Source: Bacteroidia bacterium (lineage in GTDB: Bacteria > Bacteroidota > Bacteroidia > Bacteroidales > UBA5342). From it: 8,531 nucleotides of DNA. The stretch lies in assembly GCA_030433225.1 (NCBI GenBank), contig JAUIMD010000058.1, positions 1 to 8,531 on the forward strand, in the 5' to 3' direction. Below, in pieces: positions 1 through 6,278 of the stretch (position 1 is the stretch's first letter; each line of letters begins with the position of its first letter). The position numbers and the translations under genes were made by a program. The notes below the pieces were generated by a model. That model saw only the letters and a program-made list of their open reading frames with translations, was not told where the DNA came from and made no database searches.

Positions 1-1132
1 CATACTCCAACACATCCACCACAGTGGCAGCACCTCCTTTTTGCGTACATCCCAACGACTTATCTTCCAGGGTTGTGATTCCGCCATTTTTATTGCCCGG
101 TGATGGATTTTCATAAACCGGAAGGTTGTGCTGCAGGTAATAATCCTTAAACCCATTGATTAGGGCTACCGTTTTGTTAAATACGGCTTCGCTCTCAGCA
201 CGTTCCATTAAAAGGGTTTCAGCCCCGAACATTTCGGGCACTTCGGTAAGAATTGTGGTTCCTCCCTGTGCTACCAGATAGTCTGAAAACTCTCCAACCA
301 AAGGGTTTGCGGTAATGCCCGAAAGACCATCCGAACCACCACACTTTAAACCAATGTTTAACTCAGAGAGTGGGGTGGCAGTACGTTCATCGGTTTGCAT
401 GGCCGCAAAAATTTCACGAATAATTTTCAAGCCTTCTTCCACCTCATCTTCTACCTCTTGTGCTACCAAAAAGCGTACTCTTTGCGGGTCGTAATCGCCA
501 ATAAACTTTTTCAGGTCTTTAACCTGGTTGTTTTCGCATCCCAATCCTAATACCAAAACTCCCCCTGCATTGGGGTGGTTAATCAGGTCGGCCAGGGCCT
601 TTTGCGTATTGGTATGGTCATCGCCCAGCTGGGAGCAACCGTAATTGTGCTTAAACACTTCCACACCGTCAATGCACGATGTATCGGCCTCTTCTTTTAA
701 CAGGTTGGCAATTTGCTGCGCCTGTCCGTTTACACAGCCAACAGTAGGCACCACCCACAATTCATTGCGAACGCCAACCTTGCCATTGCTGCGGTGGTAG
801 CCCATAAAAGTGCGTTGCTCTTTGCTGTATTTTAGCTCATTCAGCTTTTGTTGGAACGCATACGTAATGGTACCCGAAAGATTGGTTTTTGTGTTTTGAA
901 CATGCACATGTTCACCGGCTTTAATGTCAGTTGTGGCATGCCCGATGGGAGCTCCGTACTTTAGAATGTTTTCGTTGACAGCGATTGAGGTCAGCGCTAC
1001 TTTATGCCCCTGAGGAACATCCTCTGTCAGCGTTACTGTTTGTTCATCCGTACTTACCACATCGCCTTTGCTAAGTGGCTTAAGAGCAATGGCTACATTA
1101 TCTGCAGCGTTTATTTTAATGTATTTTCTCAT
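1..1132 (-). CDS. uxaA: Altronate dehydratase (UxaA), C-terminus cut by the window edge
   Basis: Altronate dehydratase (EC 4.2.1.7) removes water from D-altronate to give 2-keto-3-deoxy-D-gluconate, the step after UxaB in cytoplasmic galacturonate breakdown. I translated 377 codons from the ATG at 1132-1130; the frame is open to position 1, so the C-terminus (I expect roughly 120 more residues from the usual family length of about 500) lies outside. Residues 10-80 look like the SAF domain. Family motifs follow: GYHRSNGKVGVRNE (111-124), HNYGCSQLGDDH (162-173), VLGLGCENNQ (194-203) and the signature KCGGSDGLSGITANP (263-277), whose Cys and acidic residues are expected to help bind the metal. 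The start lies one base after the uxaB stop, so the pair is almost certainly one operon with coupled translation. The related galactarate dehydratase (GarD) shares the fold; the uxaB neighbour decides for UxaA. Confidence 0.93.
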   Translation of the reverse strand, partial: MRKYIKINAADNVAIALKPLSKGDVVSTDEQTVTLTEDVPQGHKVALTSIAVNENILKYGAPIGHATTDIKAGEHVHVQNTKTNLSGTITYAFQQKLNELKYSKEQRTFMGYHRSNGKVGVRNELWVVPTVGCVNGQAQQIANLLKEEADTSCIDGVEVFKHNYGCSQLGDDHTNTQKALADLINHPNAGGVLVLGLGCENNQVKDLKKFIGDYDPQRVRFLVAQEVEDEVEEGLKIIREIFAAMQTDERTATPLSELNIGLKCGGSDGLSGITANPLVGEFSDYLVAQGGTTILTEVPEMFGAETLLMERAESEAVFNKTVALINGFKDYYLQHNLPVYENPSPGNKNGGITTLEDKSLGCTQKGGAATVVDVLEY

Positions 1133-1133
1133 G

Positions 1134-2657
1134 TTACACTTCCGCGCTTTGTTCTTCCTTTTTCTTCATTCCTTCTACGGTCATTTTCATTAAAGGATTA
1201 TCTTCATGAAGTACCGCATTTACCGCCTTTTTCATGCCAATTTGGGTAATCAGGAAAAGGTAGTGGCTAACCGTAAGGGTTAGGTTAGGAATTTCGTTCA
1301 GGTTCATTTTCCAAACTTTTTCCAGTCCCAATACTTTTTCTACCAATTGGTGTACAGATGCCGGACGGCCGTCGCACTCATCCCAAACCTTTTTGTAAAA
1401 GTCCAGAATCCATTGGTCATCCATCACCTTGTAGCATTCGCCCTGTACATTCCCTTTAAAATAGGCAATCATAGCGGCCAGCGAAAATACAATCTTTTGG
1501 GGCAAAATATTGTAATTGTGGTAAAAGTTCATGAGCGCAGGAAGGTTGCGGGTTTCCCATTTCGACATGGCATTTAAGGCAATGCTTTGCCATTGGTGAC
1601 GAATAAACGGGTTGGCAAAACGTTCCAGAATTTTATTGGCAAATTTCTTCAGTTCTTTTTCTGATCCTTCCAGTCCGGGTAACACTTCGTCGTAAACAAG
1701 CTCCTTCATAAAGGCGCCTACTTCCAGGTTTTCGTAGGCTTCGCGAACGGTTTCAATTCCACTTAAAAAGGAAACGGCATAGCTACCGGTGTGGCATCCA
1801 TTTAATACCTGTACTTTTTGCTCACGAAAACGGGTCATGTCCTCTACAAACTTCACCTCCAAACCGGCTTTTTCGGCAGGGAATTCTTTTTTCACCCATT
1901 CCGGTGCTTCAATTACCCAAAGGTGGAAGTATTCACCTACCACTACCAGGTTATCTTCGTAACCCAATTCCTGTTGGATTTCTTTAATCTCTTCGCGTGG
2001 AAAGCCGGGTACAATGCGGTCTACCAGTGTGCTGCAGAAACAGCAGGCCTCGTTCACCCAGTTGATAAACGCTTCTTCCAGTTTCCAGTTTTCGGCATGG
2101 CGCAATACCAATTGCTTCAGAATATCGCCATTGCGATCGATCAACTCGCAGGCAAAGAAAATCAGACCTTTTGAAGCATCTCCGTTAAAGGCCTTGAAAC
2201 GCTTGTATAACAAAGCAGCTACTTTGCCCGGAAATGAATTCTGGGGCTCCATATCCAGTGTATCTGTTTCGTCCCAGCTAATACCGGCTTCGGTGGTATT
2301 GGAGAAAACAAAACGTAAATCAGGATTTACAATGGCTTGCTCGTATTTGTCAAATTCGCTGTAGGGGTTAATGCCCTGGTTGATACAATCGATCAGCGAA
2401 AACTCTTTAATGGGTTGGCCGTCTTTAATTCCTTTGAGGTAAACGTGGTACAGTCCGTCCTGTGCATTCAGCATGTCTACCATACCGTTTGCCAAAGGTT
2501 GTACAACATCTACTCCGGAGTTAAAACCGGCTTCTTTATTCATTTTATTTACAATCCAGTCGGTAAATGCACGAAGGAAGTTTCCTTCTCCAAACTGTAA
2601 AATTCGCGTAGGATAGGTGGTTGTTTCAACCGCTGTGTTTCGATTTAATTTCTTCAT
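1134..2657 (-). CDS. uxaB: Tagaturonate reductase (altronate oxidoreductase, UxaB)
   Basis: UxaB (EC 1.1.1.58) reduces D-tagaturonate to D-altronate with NADH in the cytoplasm. The 507-residue product has the full length of the long-chain mannitol/fructuronate dehydrogenase family. The N-terminal Rossmann part shows the nucleotide-binding stretch ILQFGEGNFLRAFTDW (19-34) and SNTTEAGI (119-126), followed by CELIDRNG (170-177). The C-terminal helical domain carries the catalytic pattern K-x4-N-x2-H as K281, N286, H289 in KVQVLNGCHTGSY. Fructuronate reductase (UxuB) is a close relative; the adjacent altronate dehydratase argues for the tagaturonate branch. The start at 2657 is preceded by an A/T-rich stretch and no Shine-Dalgarno site, as is normal in Bacteroidota. 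It is the first gene of a minus-strand operon with uxaA; no uxaC, transporter or regulator gene is visible in the window. Confidence 0.93.
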   Translation of the reverse strand: MKKLNRNTAVETTTYPTRILQFGEGNFLRAFTDWIVNKMNKEAGFNSGVDVVQPLANGMVDMLNAQDGLYHVYLKGIKDGQPIKEFSLIDCINQGINPYSEFDKYEQAIVNPDLRFVFSNTTEAGISWDETDTLDMEPQNSFPGKVAALLYKRFKAFNGDASKGLIFFACELIDRNGDILKQLVLRHAENWKLEEAFINWVNEACCFCSTLVDRIVPGFPREEIKEIQQELGYEDNLVVVGEYFHLWVIEAPEWVKKEFPAEKAGLEVKFVEDMTRFREQKVQVLNGCHTGSYAVSFLSGIETVREAYENLEVGAFMKELVYDEVLPGLEGSEKELKKFANKILERFANPFIRHQWQSIALNAMSKWETRNLPALMNFYHNYNILPQKIVFSLAAMIAYFKGNVQGECYKVMDDQWILDFYKKVWDECDGRPASVHQLVEKVLGLEKVWKMNLNEIPNLTLTVSHYLFLITQIGMKKAVNAVLHEDNPLMKMTVEGMKKKEEQSAEV

Positions 2658-2740
2658 TTTGTATTACTTTTTTCAATTTCTTATATGAGCAGTTTTGTAT
2701 CGCGTGGGGCGCAATTACCTTTTCTTGTTTTTTCAGACTT

Positions 2741-2748
2741 CAAAGATA
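2741..2748 (-). promoter_or_regulatory. Putative -7 element of the uxaB-uxaA promoter
   Basis: Read on the minus strand this is TATCTTTG, an exact match to the Bacteroidota -7 consensus TAnnTTTG. It lies 83 bases upstream of the uxaB ATG, giving an expected leader of about 75 nt. No good TTTG -33 box lies at the usual 19-21 base spacing; the nearest TTG is about 27 bases away. A weak -33 box would fit a promoter that needs an activator. Confidence 0.5.
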
Positions 2749-2785
2749 TAGGCTAAACCAATTCGTTTTATATTTCAACGTGTAA

Positions 2786-2807
2786 TTAACAGGTATACAG
2801 TAGTTAA
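2786..2807. promoter_or_regulatory. Inverted repeat TTAAC-N12-GTTAA, possible operator for uxaB
   Basis: Perfect 5-base arms (2786-2790 and 2803-2807) flank a 12-base spacer that itself contains the palindrome GTATAC (2793-2798). The site is centred about 50 bases upstream of the uxaB -7 element, a position typical of an activator. The arms are short and A/T-rich, so chance is a real alternative. Confidence 0.25.
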
Positions 2808-3025
2808 ACTGGCGTTAGGTTCGCGTGAGAGGTAAGGTTGACAGGCATTTGCACCCTTATGCAGACCAAATTTAAAAAAGAGGAAAGGGACTATTTATGG
2901 CCATTAAAAATAACTTAAACAGTATGCTGCAAACTGAAAATAATACGGATGATTGGGGAATTAATTTCAGCAGCTGGCAAGCCGGAGCAATTTGTGCTTT
3001 GAATTTTCAGTATGGCAAAGTTTTT

Positions 3026-3042
3026 TACGATTGTTATATTTA
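3026..3042 (+). promoter_or_regulatory. Weak candidate -7 elements for the GldM-like lipoprotein gene
   Basis: Two near-matches to TAnnTTTG lie side by side: TACGATTG (3026-3033) and TATATTTA (3035-3042), each with one mismatch. They sit 29-45 bases before the ATG at 3071, which fits a start at 3071 rather than 2897. Neither has a TTTG at 19-21 bases; the nearest, at 2998-3001, is 24 and 33 bases away respectively. Confidence 0.25.
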
Positions 3043-3070
3043 CCGGCAAGTATTTTTAAAACCACCGATT

Positions 3071-3844
3071 ATGCAAAACATTCTTTCTTTAGTAGCCATC
3101 TGCATCCTTTGGGTTGGGTGCCAACCGAAAACCGTAAACGATCCTTTAGTCACTGCCAATAAGGTGCTTGTTCTGGAATCCAGTAAATCACAGCTCGATG
3201 AACTCAAACTGAGGTATATCATTCATCCCGTCAGGTATACATATGTCTATAAAGTTGCATTGGGATTATCCAATGATTTGAATGAAATTCAGTCCATTCT
3301 CAAGGATGAACAGGTCGTTAGTGAGGAGACTATGCTGAAAATTGATTCAATGTTTTTGCAAATGAGTCGTTTAAGGTTACATTATTTACCCCCCTTGCTG
3401 CTAAATGAGATGAGTGAGAATGTAAGAACTTATGTATCGGTGGGAGAGAAGTGGACAGATGTGCAAAAAGACCTGATACTGACTCAACTGGGACATGTAC
3501 TAACGCTGGTCACCATTGATTTAAGCGAGGGTGTTAAGCGTAAAGATCTCACTTATAACCGGTTTACTATAAATATTCAGGAAAATAAAGAAGTATTAAA
3601 AAAGGGTGAAACCTATACAGCAAGCATTCATATTAGTGCCTTGGATACCACTTATTTACCCGAGGTTAAACTACAGCAGGACAGCCCTTATACCAGTTAT
3701 TATTCAACGGATAGTGGATTGGTGTTGCAGATCCCAACTCAGCGCTCTGGGAATATCCATTGGAGAGGCCACCTGGAAATGCCGGCATGGAATGGGGAGC
3801 TCATTAAAGTTCCCATACAGGATAGTTTTACGGTTATCGACTAA
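3071..3844 (+). CDS. Putative lipoprotein with GldM-like periplasmic domains
   Basis: No specific function is assigned. The 257-residue product starts with a short hydrophobic signal ending LWVGC (Cys17), a probable lipobox although Trp at -3 is unusual. Residues 30-155 are predicted mostly helical. Residues 163-257 show a beta-rich pattern (KKGETYTASIHISALDTT at 177-194, then G-N-x-x-W-x-G around 227-233 and a closing P-x-x-x-x-F-x-V at 248-255). From memory this matches periplasmic domains of GldM, the gliding-motility/type IX secretion motor subunit. The protein is about half the length of GldM and has a lipid anchor instead of the N-terminal membrane helix. The same frame extends back to an ATG at 2897, but that start would bury the signal peptide, so I chose 3071. 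The gene has its own terminator-like hairpin and no gldKLN neighbours, so it is probably monocistronic. Confidence 0.7.
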   Translation: MQNILSLVAICILWVGCQPKTVNDPLVTANKVLVLESSKSQLDELKLRYIIHPVRYTYVYKVALGLSNDLNEIQSILKDEQVVSEETMLKIDSMFLQMSRLRLHYLPPLLLNEMSENVRTYVSVGEKWTDVQKDLILTQLGHVLTLVTIDLSEGVKRKDLTYNRFTINIQENKEVLKKGETYTASIHISALDTTYLPEVKLQQDSPYTSYYSTDSGLVLQIPTQRSGNIHWRGHLEMPAWNGELIKVPIQDSFTVID

Positions 3845-3870
3845 ATCAGCCGCTTGGTCGATTAGTTTTG
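3836..3870 (+). terminator. Hairpin over the stop codon of the GldM-like gene, possible terminator
   Basis: AUCGACUAA (3836-3844) can pair with UUGGUCGAU (3854-3862): nine pairs including one G-U, with a 9-nt loop. The stop codon is the last triplet of the 5' arm. The following TTAGTTTTG is only moderately T-rich, so termination is plausible rather than certain. The T stretch doubles as the -33 box of the next promoter. Confidence 0.45.
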
Positions 3871-3898
3871 TACTACAGTACCAAAAAAGATACTTTTG
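3867..3898 (+). promoter_or_regulatory. Strong Bacteroidota promoter for the two-component operon, with spacer palindrome
   Basis: TTTG (3867-3870), a 20-base spacer, then TACTTTTG (3891-3898): both boxes match the Bacteroidota consensus TTTG / TAnnTTTG exactly at the standard spacing. Transcription would start near 3904, about 60 bases before the kinase ATG. The spacer contains GTACT-AC-AGTAC (3870-3881), a 12-base palindrome that touches the -33 box and could be an operator. Confidence 0.7.
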
Positions 3899-3965
3899 CA
3901 TGCCCATGTGCTTGGGGTAAAATTCTATTAAATAAGAATTTATAACGCAGATTTCCCACAATTAA

Positions 3966-5075
3966 ATGGACGTAAAAAAGAAAATAATCGTACCCATTAT
4001 ACATGCAGCCGTTTGGTTGTTGCTGCTTTCGTTTAGCTTTTTGTTGGAACGAAACAGCCCATTTCATATGCCGGTAAGCATAAAACTGGGCATTATTTTT
4101 ACCTATGCCCTCATTTTTTACATCACATATTTTGCTTTAATGCCGCTGTTGTTGCGAAAAAAGCAAGTGCTTTTTGTGGCTTTGAGTCTGCTTATTATAG
4201 GTGTGGCTTTTTTGGGGAAACAATGGACGATCCAACAGCAAATGGATAAGGTTTTTGAGCAGGAAAGGCCTGCTTTTATAAATAGGCCTCAGGATATGGA
4301 AGGACCTCAAAAGGGGTATGAAGGGAAGCTAAAACCCCCCAAATGGTCCCAACAGTCGTTTTTCAGCCGCATGTTTAATGGCCGTAATTTACTGGATGTA
4401 TCCAGTTTGGTGTTGTTTTATGCATTGGGGGTTTCCTTGCGGTTTATAAAAAAATGGCAGTATGATGAGGAATGGAAACAAGCCCTTGAAAAACAGAAGG
4501 TAACCACCGAGCTGGAATATCTGAAGCAACAAATAAATCCGCATTTTTTGTTTAACTCATTAAACAGCATTTATTCGCTGGCTCTGACCAATTCTGAAAT
4601 TACCACCCATTCCATTTTAAAACTGTCGTCCATTTTGCGCTACATGCTGTATGAGTCGGAAGATTCCATGGTGATGCTGCAAAAAGAACTGGACACTGTC
4701 AAAGATTACATCGACCTGCATAAACTGCGCCTCACCGAACTTGTGGATGTGCAGTATAAGGTAACAGGTGTTGCCGGGCATCATACAATAGCTCCTTTTG
4801 TATTGATCCCCCTCATTGAAAATGCGTTCAAATACGGTACGGATACGGCCTCCCCATCTTTCATACACATTCAATTGGATATTGGATCGGATGACATAAG
4901 GTTAGAAGTTTCCAATAAAATAGTACGGAAAGTTACCAACGAAACAAGCTCTGGTATTGGCTTAAAAAACATTGAACGGCGATTGGAATTATTGTATCCC
5001 AGCGAGCATTTGTTGCGTACACACGTAGAAAACGAGGTTTATAAAGTAACTTTACAACTTAAACTCAAGCAATAA
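3966..5075 (+). CDS. LytS/YehU-type sensor histidine kinase
   Basis: Membrane sensor kinase of the His_kinase (LytS/YehU) family, expected to phosphorylate the LytTR regulator encoded next. The 369 residues begin with four predicted membrane helices (about 8-27, 38-60, 66-85, 143-162). With a Lys-rich, cytoplasmic N-terminus, the stretch 86-142 would face the periplasm. A short coiled linker (165-187) leads to the H-box LKQQINPHFLFNSLNSIYSL (186-205) with phospho-acceptor His193. The N-box is PLIENAFKYG (282-291) with Asn286, and the glycine-rich ATP lid is SGIGLKNIERRL (329-340). All key residues are present, so the enzyme should be active. There is no PAS, HAMP or large sensor domain, so the signal is read by the membrane helices or the periplasmic loop. 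The ligand is unknown. The gene has its own promoter and is followed by the regulator gene after 83 bases. Confidence 0.93.
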   Translation: MDVKKKIIVPIIHAAVWLLLLSFSFLLERNSPFHMPVSIKLGIIFTYALIFYITYFALMPLLLRKKQVLFVALSLLIIGVAFLGKQWTIQQQMDKVFEQERPAFINRPQDMEGPQKGYEGKLKPPKWSQQSFFSRMFNGRNLLDVSSLVLFYALGVSLRFIKKWQYDEEWKQALEKQKVTTELEYLKQQINPHFLFNSLNSIYSLALTNSEITTHSILKLSSILRYMLYESEDSMVMLQKELDTVKDYIDLHKLRLTELVDVQYKVTGVAGHHTIAPFVLIPLIENAFKYGTDTASPSFIHIQLDIGSDDIRLEVSNKIVRKVTNETSSGIGLKNIERRLELLYPSEHLLRTHVENEVYKVTLQLKLKQ

Positions 5076-5158
5076 ACAATAGTTTTGGAATGCCGCGCTG
5101 AGCATAATAAAATGGGGCGTTTGGCAGTAGAAAATGCAAAAAATTAAAAACCGATTGC

Positions 5159-5899
5159 ATGAAATGTATAGCTATAGACGATGAACCTCTGGCGCTAAAT
5201 GTTATAAAAGAACATTGTGCCAAGTTGGATTTTGTTCAGTTGGTGGGTACCTACACCAGTGCTATTGATGCCGTTAAAATGTTGAATCAACAGGAGGTGG
5301 ATGTATTGTTTATTGATATACAAATGCCCAACATTACCGGGTTAGAGTTTGTACGCATGCTAAAAAAGCCACCCATGGTTATTTTTACCACGGCGTATTC
5401 GGAATATGCTTTGGAAGGGTTTGAATTAAACGTACTTGATTATTTGTTGAAACCCATCCCCTTTGATCGCTTTTTTCAGGCAGTGAACAAGGCCTACGAG
5501 CTTTTTTCGTTGCGTAAAGAACCGGTTTCAAAAATTCCGGTACCCACACATCAGGTACAAATGCCTGCAAAAGAAGAGGAAAACACCTTTATATTGGTAA
5601 AAGTGGAATACAGTACGGTAAAAGTAATGTTAGCCGATATTTTGTACATCGAAGGCATTAAAGATTATGTGAAAATGAAACTGAAGGGGAAAAGCCTGCT
5701 GACAAAAACCACCATGAAATACCTGGAAGAAAAGCTACCACGGCGAACTTTTATGCGCGTGCATAAATCGTTTATTGTTTCACTTAATGCGGTGGAGAAA
5801 ATTGAGAACAACCGTATTGTTATCGAAGGCCAGCGCATACCAATTGGCAGCAGTTACCGCCTTTTATTTAACGAATACCTGGATAAATTTAAGCTGTAA
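5159..5899 (+). CDS. LytTR-family response regulator
   Basis: DNA-binding response regulator paired with the upstream kinase. Residues 1-120 form the receiver domain: acidic pair D7-D8 (IDDEP), phospho-acceptor D53 in FIDIQMPNITG, the conserved T78 in FTTAYSEYA and K98 in YLLKPIPFDRF. A flexible linker (about 121-142) precedes a LytTR domain (about 144-244) with the family core FMRVHKSFIVSLNAVEKI (198-215) and the closing IPIGSSYR (227-234). LytTR proteins usually bind paired direct repeats with beta strands rather than a helix-turn-helix. At 246 residues the length is typical. I saw no obvious paired LytTR-type direct repeat in the promoters of this window, so the regulon probably lies elsewhere. 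The start at 5159 leads directly into the first receiver strand. No consensus promoter is visible in the 83-base gap, so it is probably co-transcribed with the kinase. Confidence 0.95.
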   Translation: MKCIAIDDEPLALNVIKEHCAKLDFVQLVGTYTSAIDAVKMLNQQEVDVLFIDIQMPNITGLEFVRMLKKPPMVIFTTAYSEYALEGFELNVLDYLLKPIPFDRFFQAVNKAYELFSLRKEPVSKIPVPTHQVQMPAKEEENTFILVKVEYSTVKVMLADILYIEGIKDYVKMKLKGKSLLTKTTMKYLEEKLPRRTFMRVHKSFIVSLNAVEKIENNRIVIEGQRIPIGSSYRLLFNEYLDKFKL

Positions 5900-5906
5900 A
5901 ATGAAA

Positions 5907-5934
5907 GAGGCCATTCAAAAAATTGAACGGCCTC
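5907..5934. terminator. Convergent transcription terminator hairpin
   Basis: GAGGCC-A-TTCAA, loop AAAA, TTGAA-C-GGCCTC: an 11-pair stem with one A/C mismatch, lying between the 3' ends of the LytTR gene (stop at 5899) and the minus-strand DUF4907 gene (stop at 5958). On the minus strand the stem is followed by CTTTCATTTT, a U-rich tail. On the plus strand the flank is not U-rich. It is therefore best read as the terminator of the Kelch/DUF4907 operon that may also stop plus-strand transcripts. Confidence 0.75.
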
Positions 5935-5957
5935 CCACCTCTGCAATGGCATCAACA

Positions 5958-6278
5958 TTAATCCTGAAGCGGAGAGCGGACAAAGTTGATGCCTGTAAGG
6001 TCTTCTTGTGTTATGGTTGGGCTTTGCCCGTTTTCAAGTTTCTCAATCACCAGGTTGACCACCTTTTTTGCATCCTTTTTTGAGGAGAAGGGTACCCGAC
6101 CGGAAAGCCCCGGAATGTACTCCTGACGAATAAAAGGTTTTCCTTCCACTGTTATGGCATATCCCCACGACGTTGCTCCAACAGGGAATACATGGGCATC
6201 AAAGGCTGTTTTTTGCTGGCATGCTGAAAGCGTTACCATTAGCGCAAATGCAAACAGGCACAGGAATGTTTTAGTCAT
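5958..6278 (-). CDS. Small DUF4907-family lipoprotein
   Basis: The 106-residue product has a clear lipoprotein signal, MTKTFLCLFAFALMVTLSAC, with Cys20 as the lipidated residue. The mature part of about 87 residues carries the pattern SWGYAI (37-42) and KPFIRQEYIPGLSG (47-60), followed by an amphipathic helix KDAKKVVNLVIEKL (68-81) and PTIT (87-90). I recognise this as DUF4907, a Bacteroidota family without known function. The frame stays open back to 6377, but the ATG at 6278 alone gives a proper signal peptide and overlaps the Kelch stop by eight bases (ATGACTAA), the usual form of translational coupling. It is therefore the second gene of an operon with the Kelch lipoprotein, and the two probably act in the same place. 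The family assignment is from memory of its motifs. Confidence 0.85.
   Translation of the reverse strand: MTKTFLCLFAFALMVTLSACQQKTAFDAHVFPVGATSWGYAITVEGKPFIRQEYIPGLSGRVPFSSKKDAKKVVNLVIEKLENGQSPTITQEDLTGINFVRSPLQD

Larger units (their letters stand above)
2658..3070. other. Divergent intergenic region between uxaB and the GldM-like lipoprotein gene
   Basis: About 410 bases without a convincing gene. It holds the uxaB promoter element, the inverted repeat near 2796 and, at its right end, weak promoter-like sequence for the plus-strand gene. The frame of the downstream gene stays open back to an ATG at 2897, but the added 58 residues would place the signal peptide internally. I treat that extension as non-coding. 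I see no RNA gene or insertion sequence here. Confidence 0.6.

Noticed and set aside
1004..2600. Several plus-strand frames of 76-118 residues opposite uxaA and uxaB
   Set aside because: They lie antisense to two well-conserved enzymes, have no plausible start context or motifs and are explained as shadows of the coding strand.
2897..3070. N-terminal extension of the GldM-like lipoprotein to an ATG at 2897
   Set aside because: It would put the hydrophobic lipoprotein signal at residue 59 and would have to be transcribed from upstream of the candidate -7 elements; the extension has no recognisable motif.
2790..3241. Sequence CAGGTATACA present twice (2790-2799 and 3232-3241)
   Set aside because: One copy is within coding sequence and the repeat is only ten bases; chance explains it.
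5076..5158. Possible separate promoter or small gene between the kinase and regulator genes
   Set aside because: No TAnnTTTG element at suitable spacing and only an 11-codon frame; simple co-transcription is enough.
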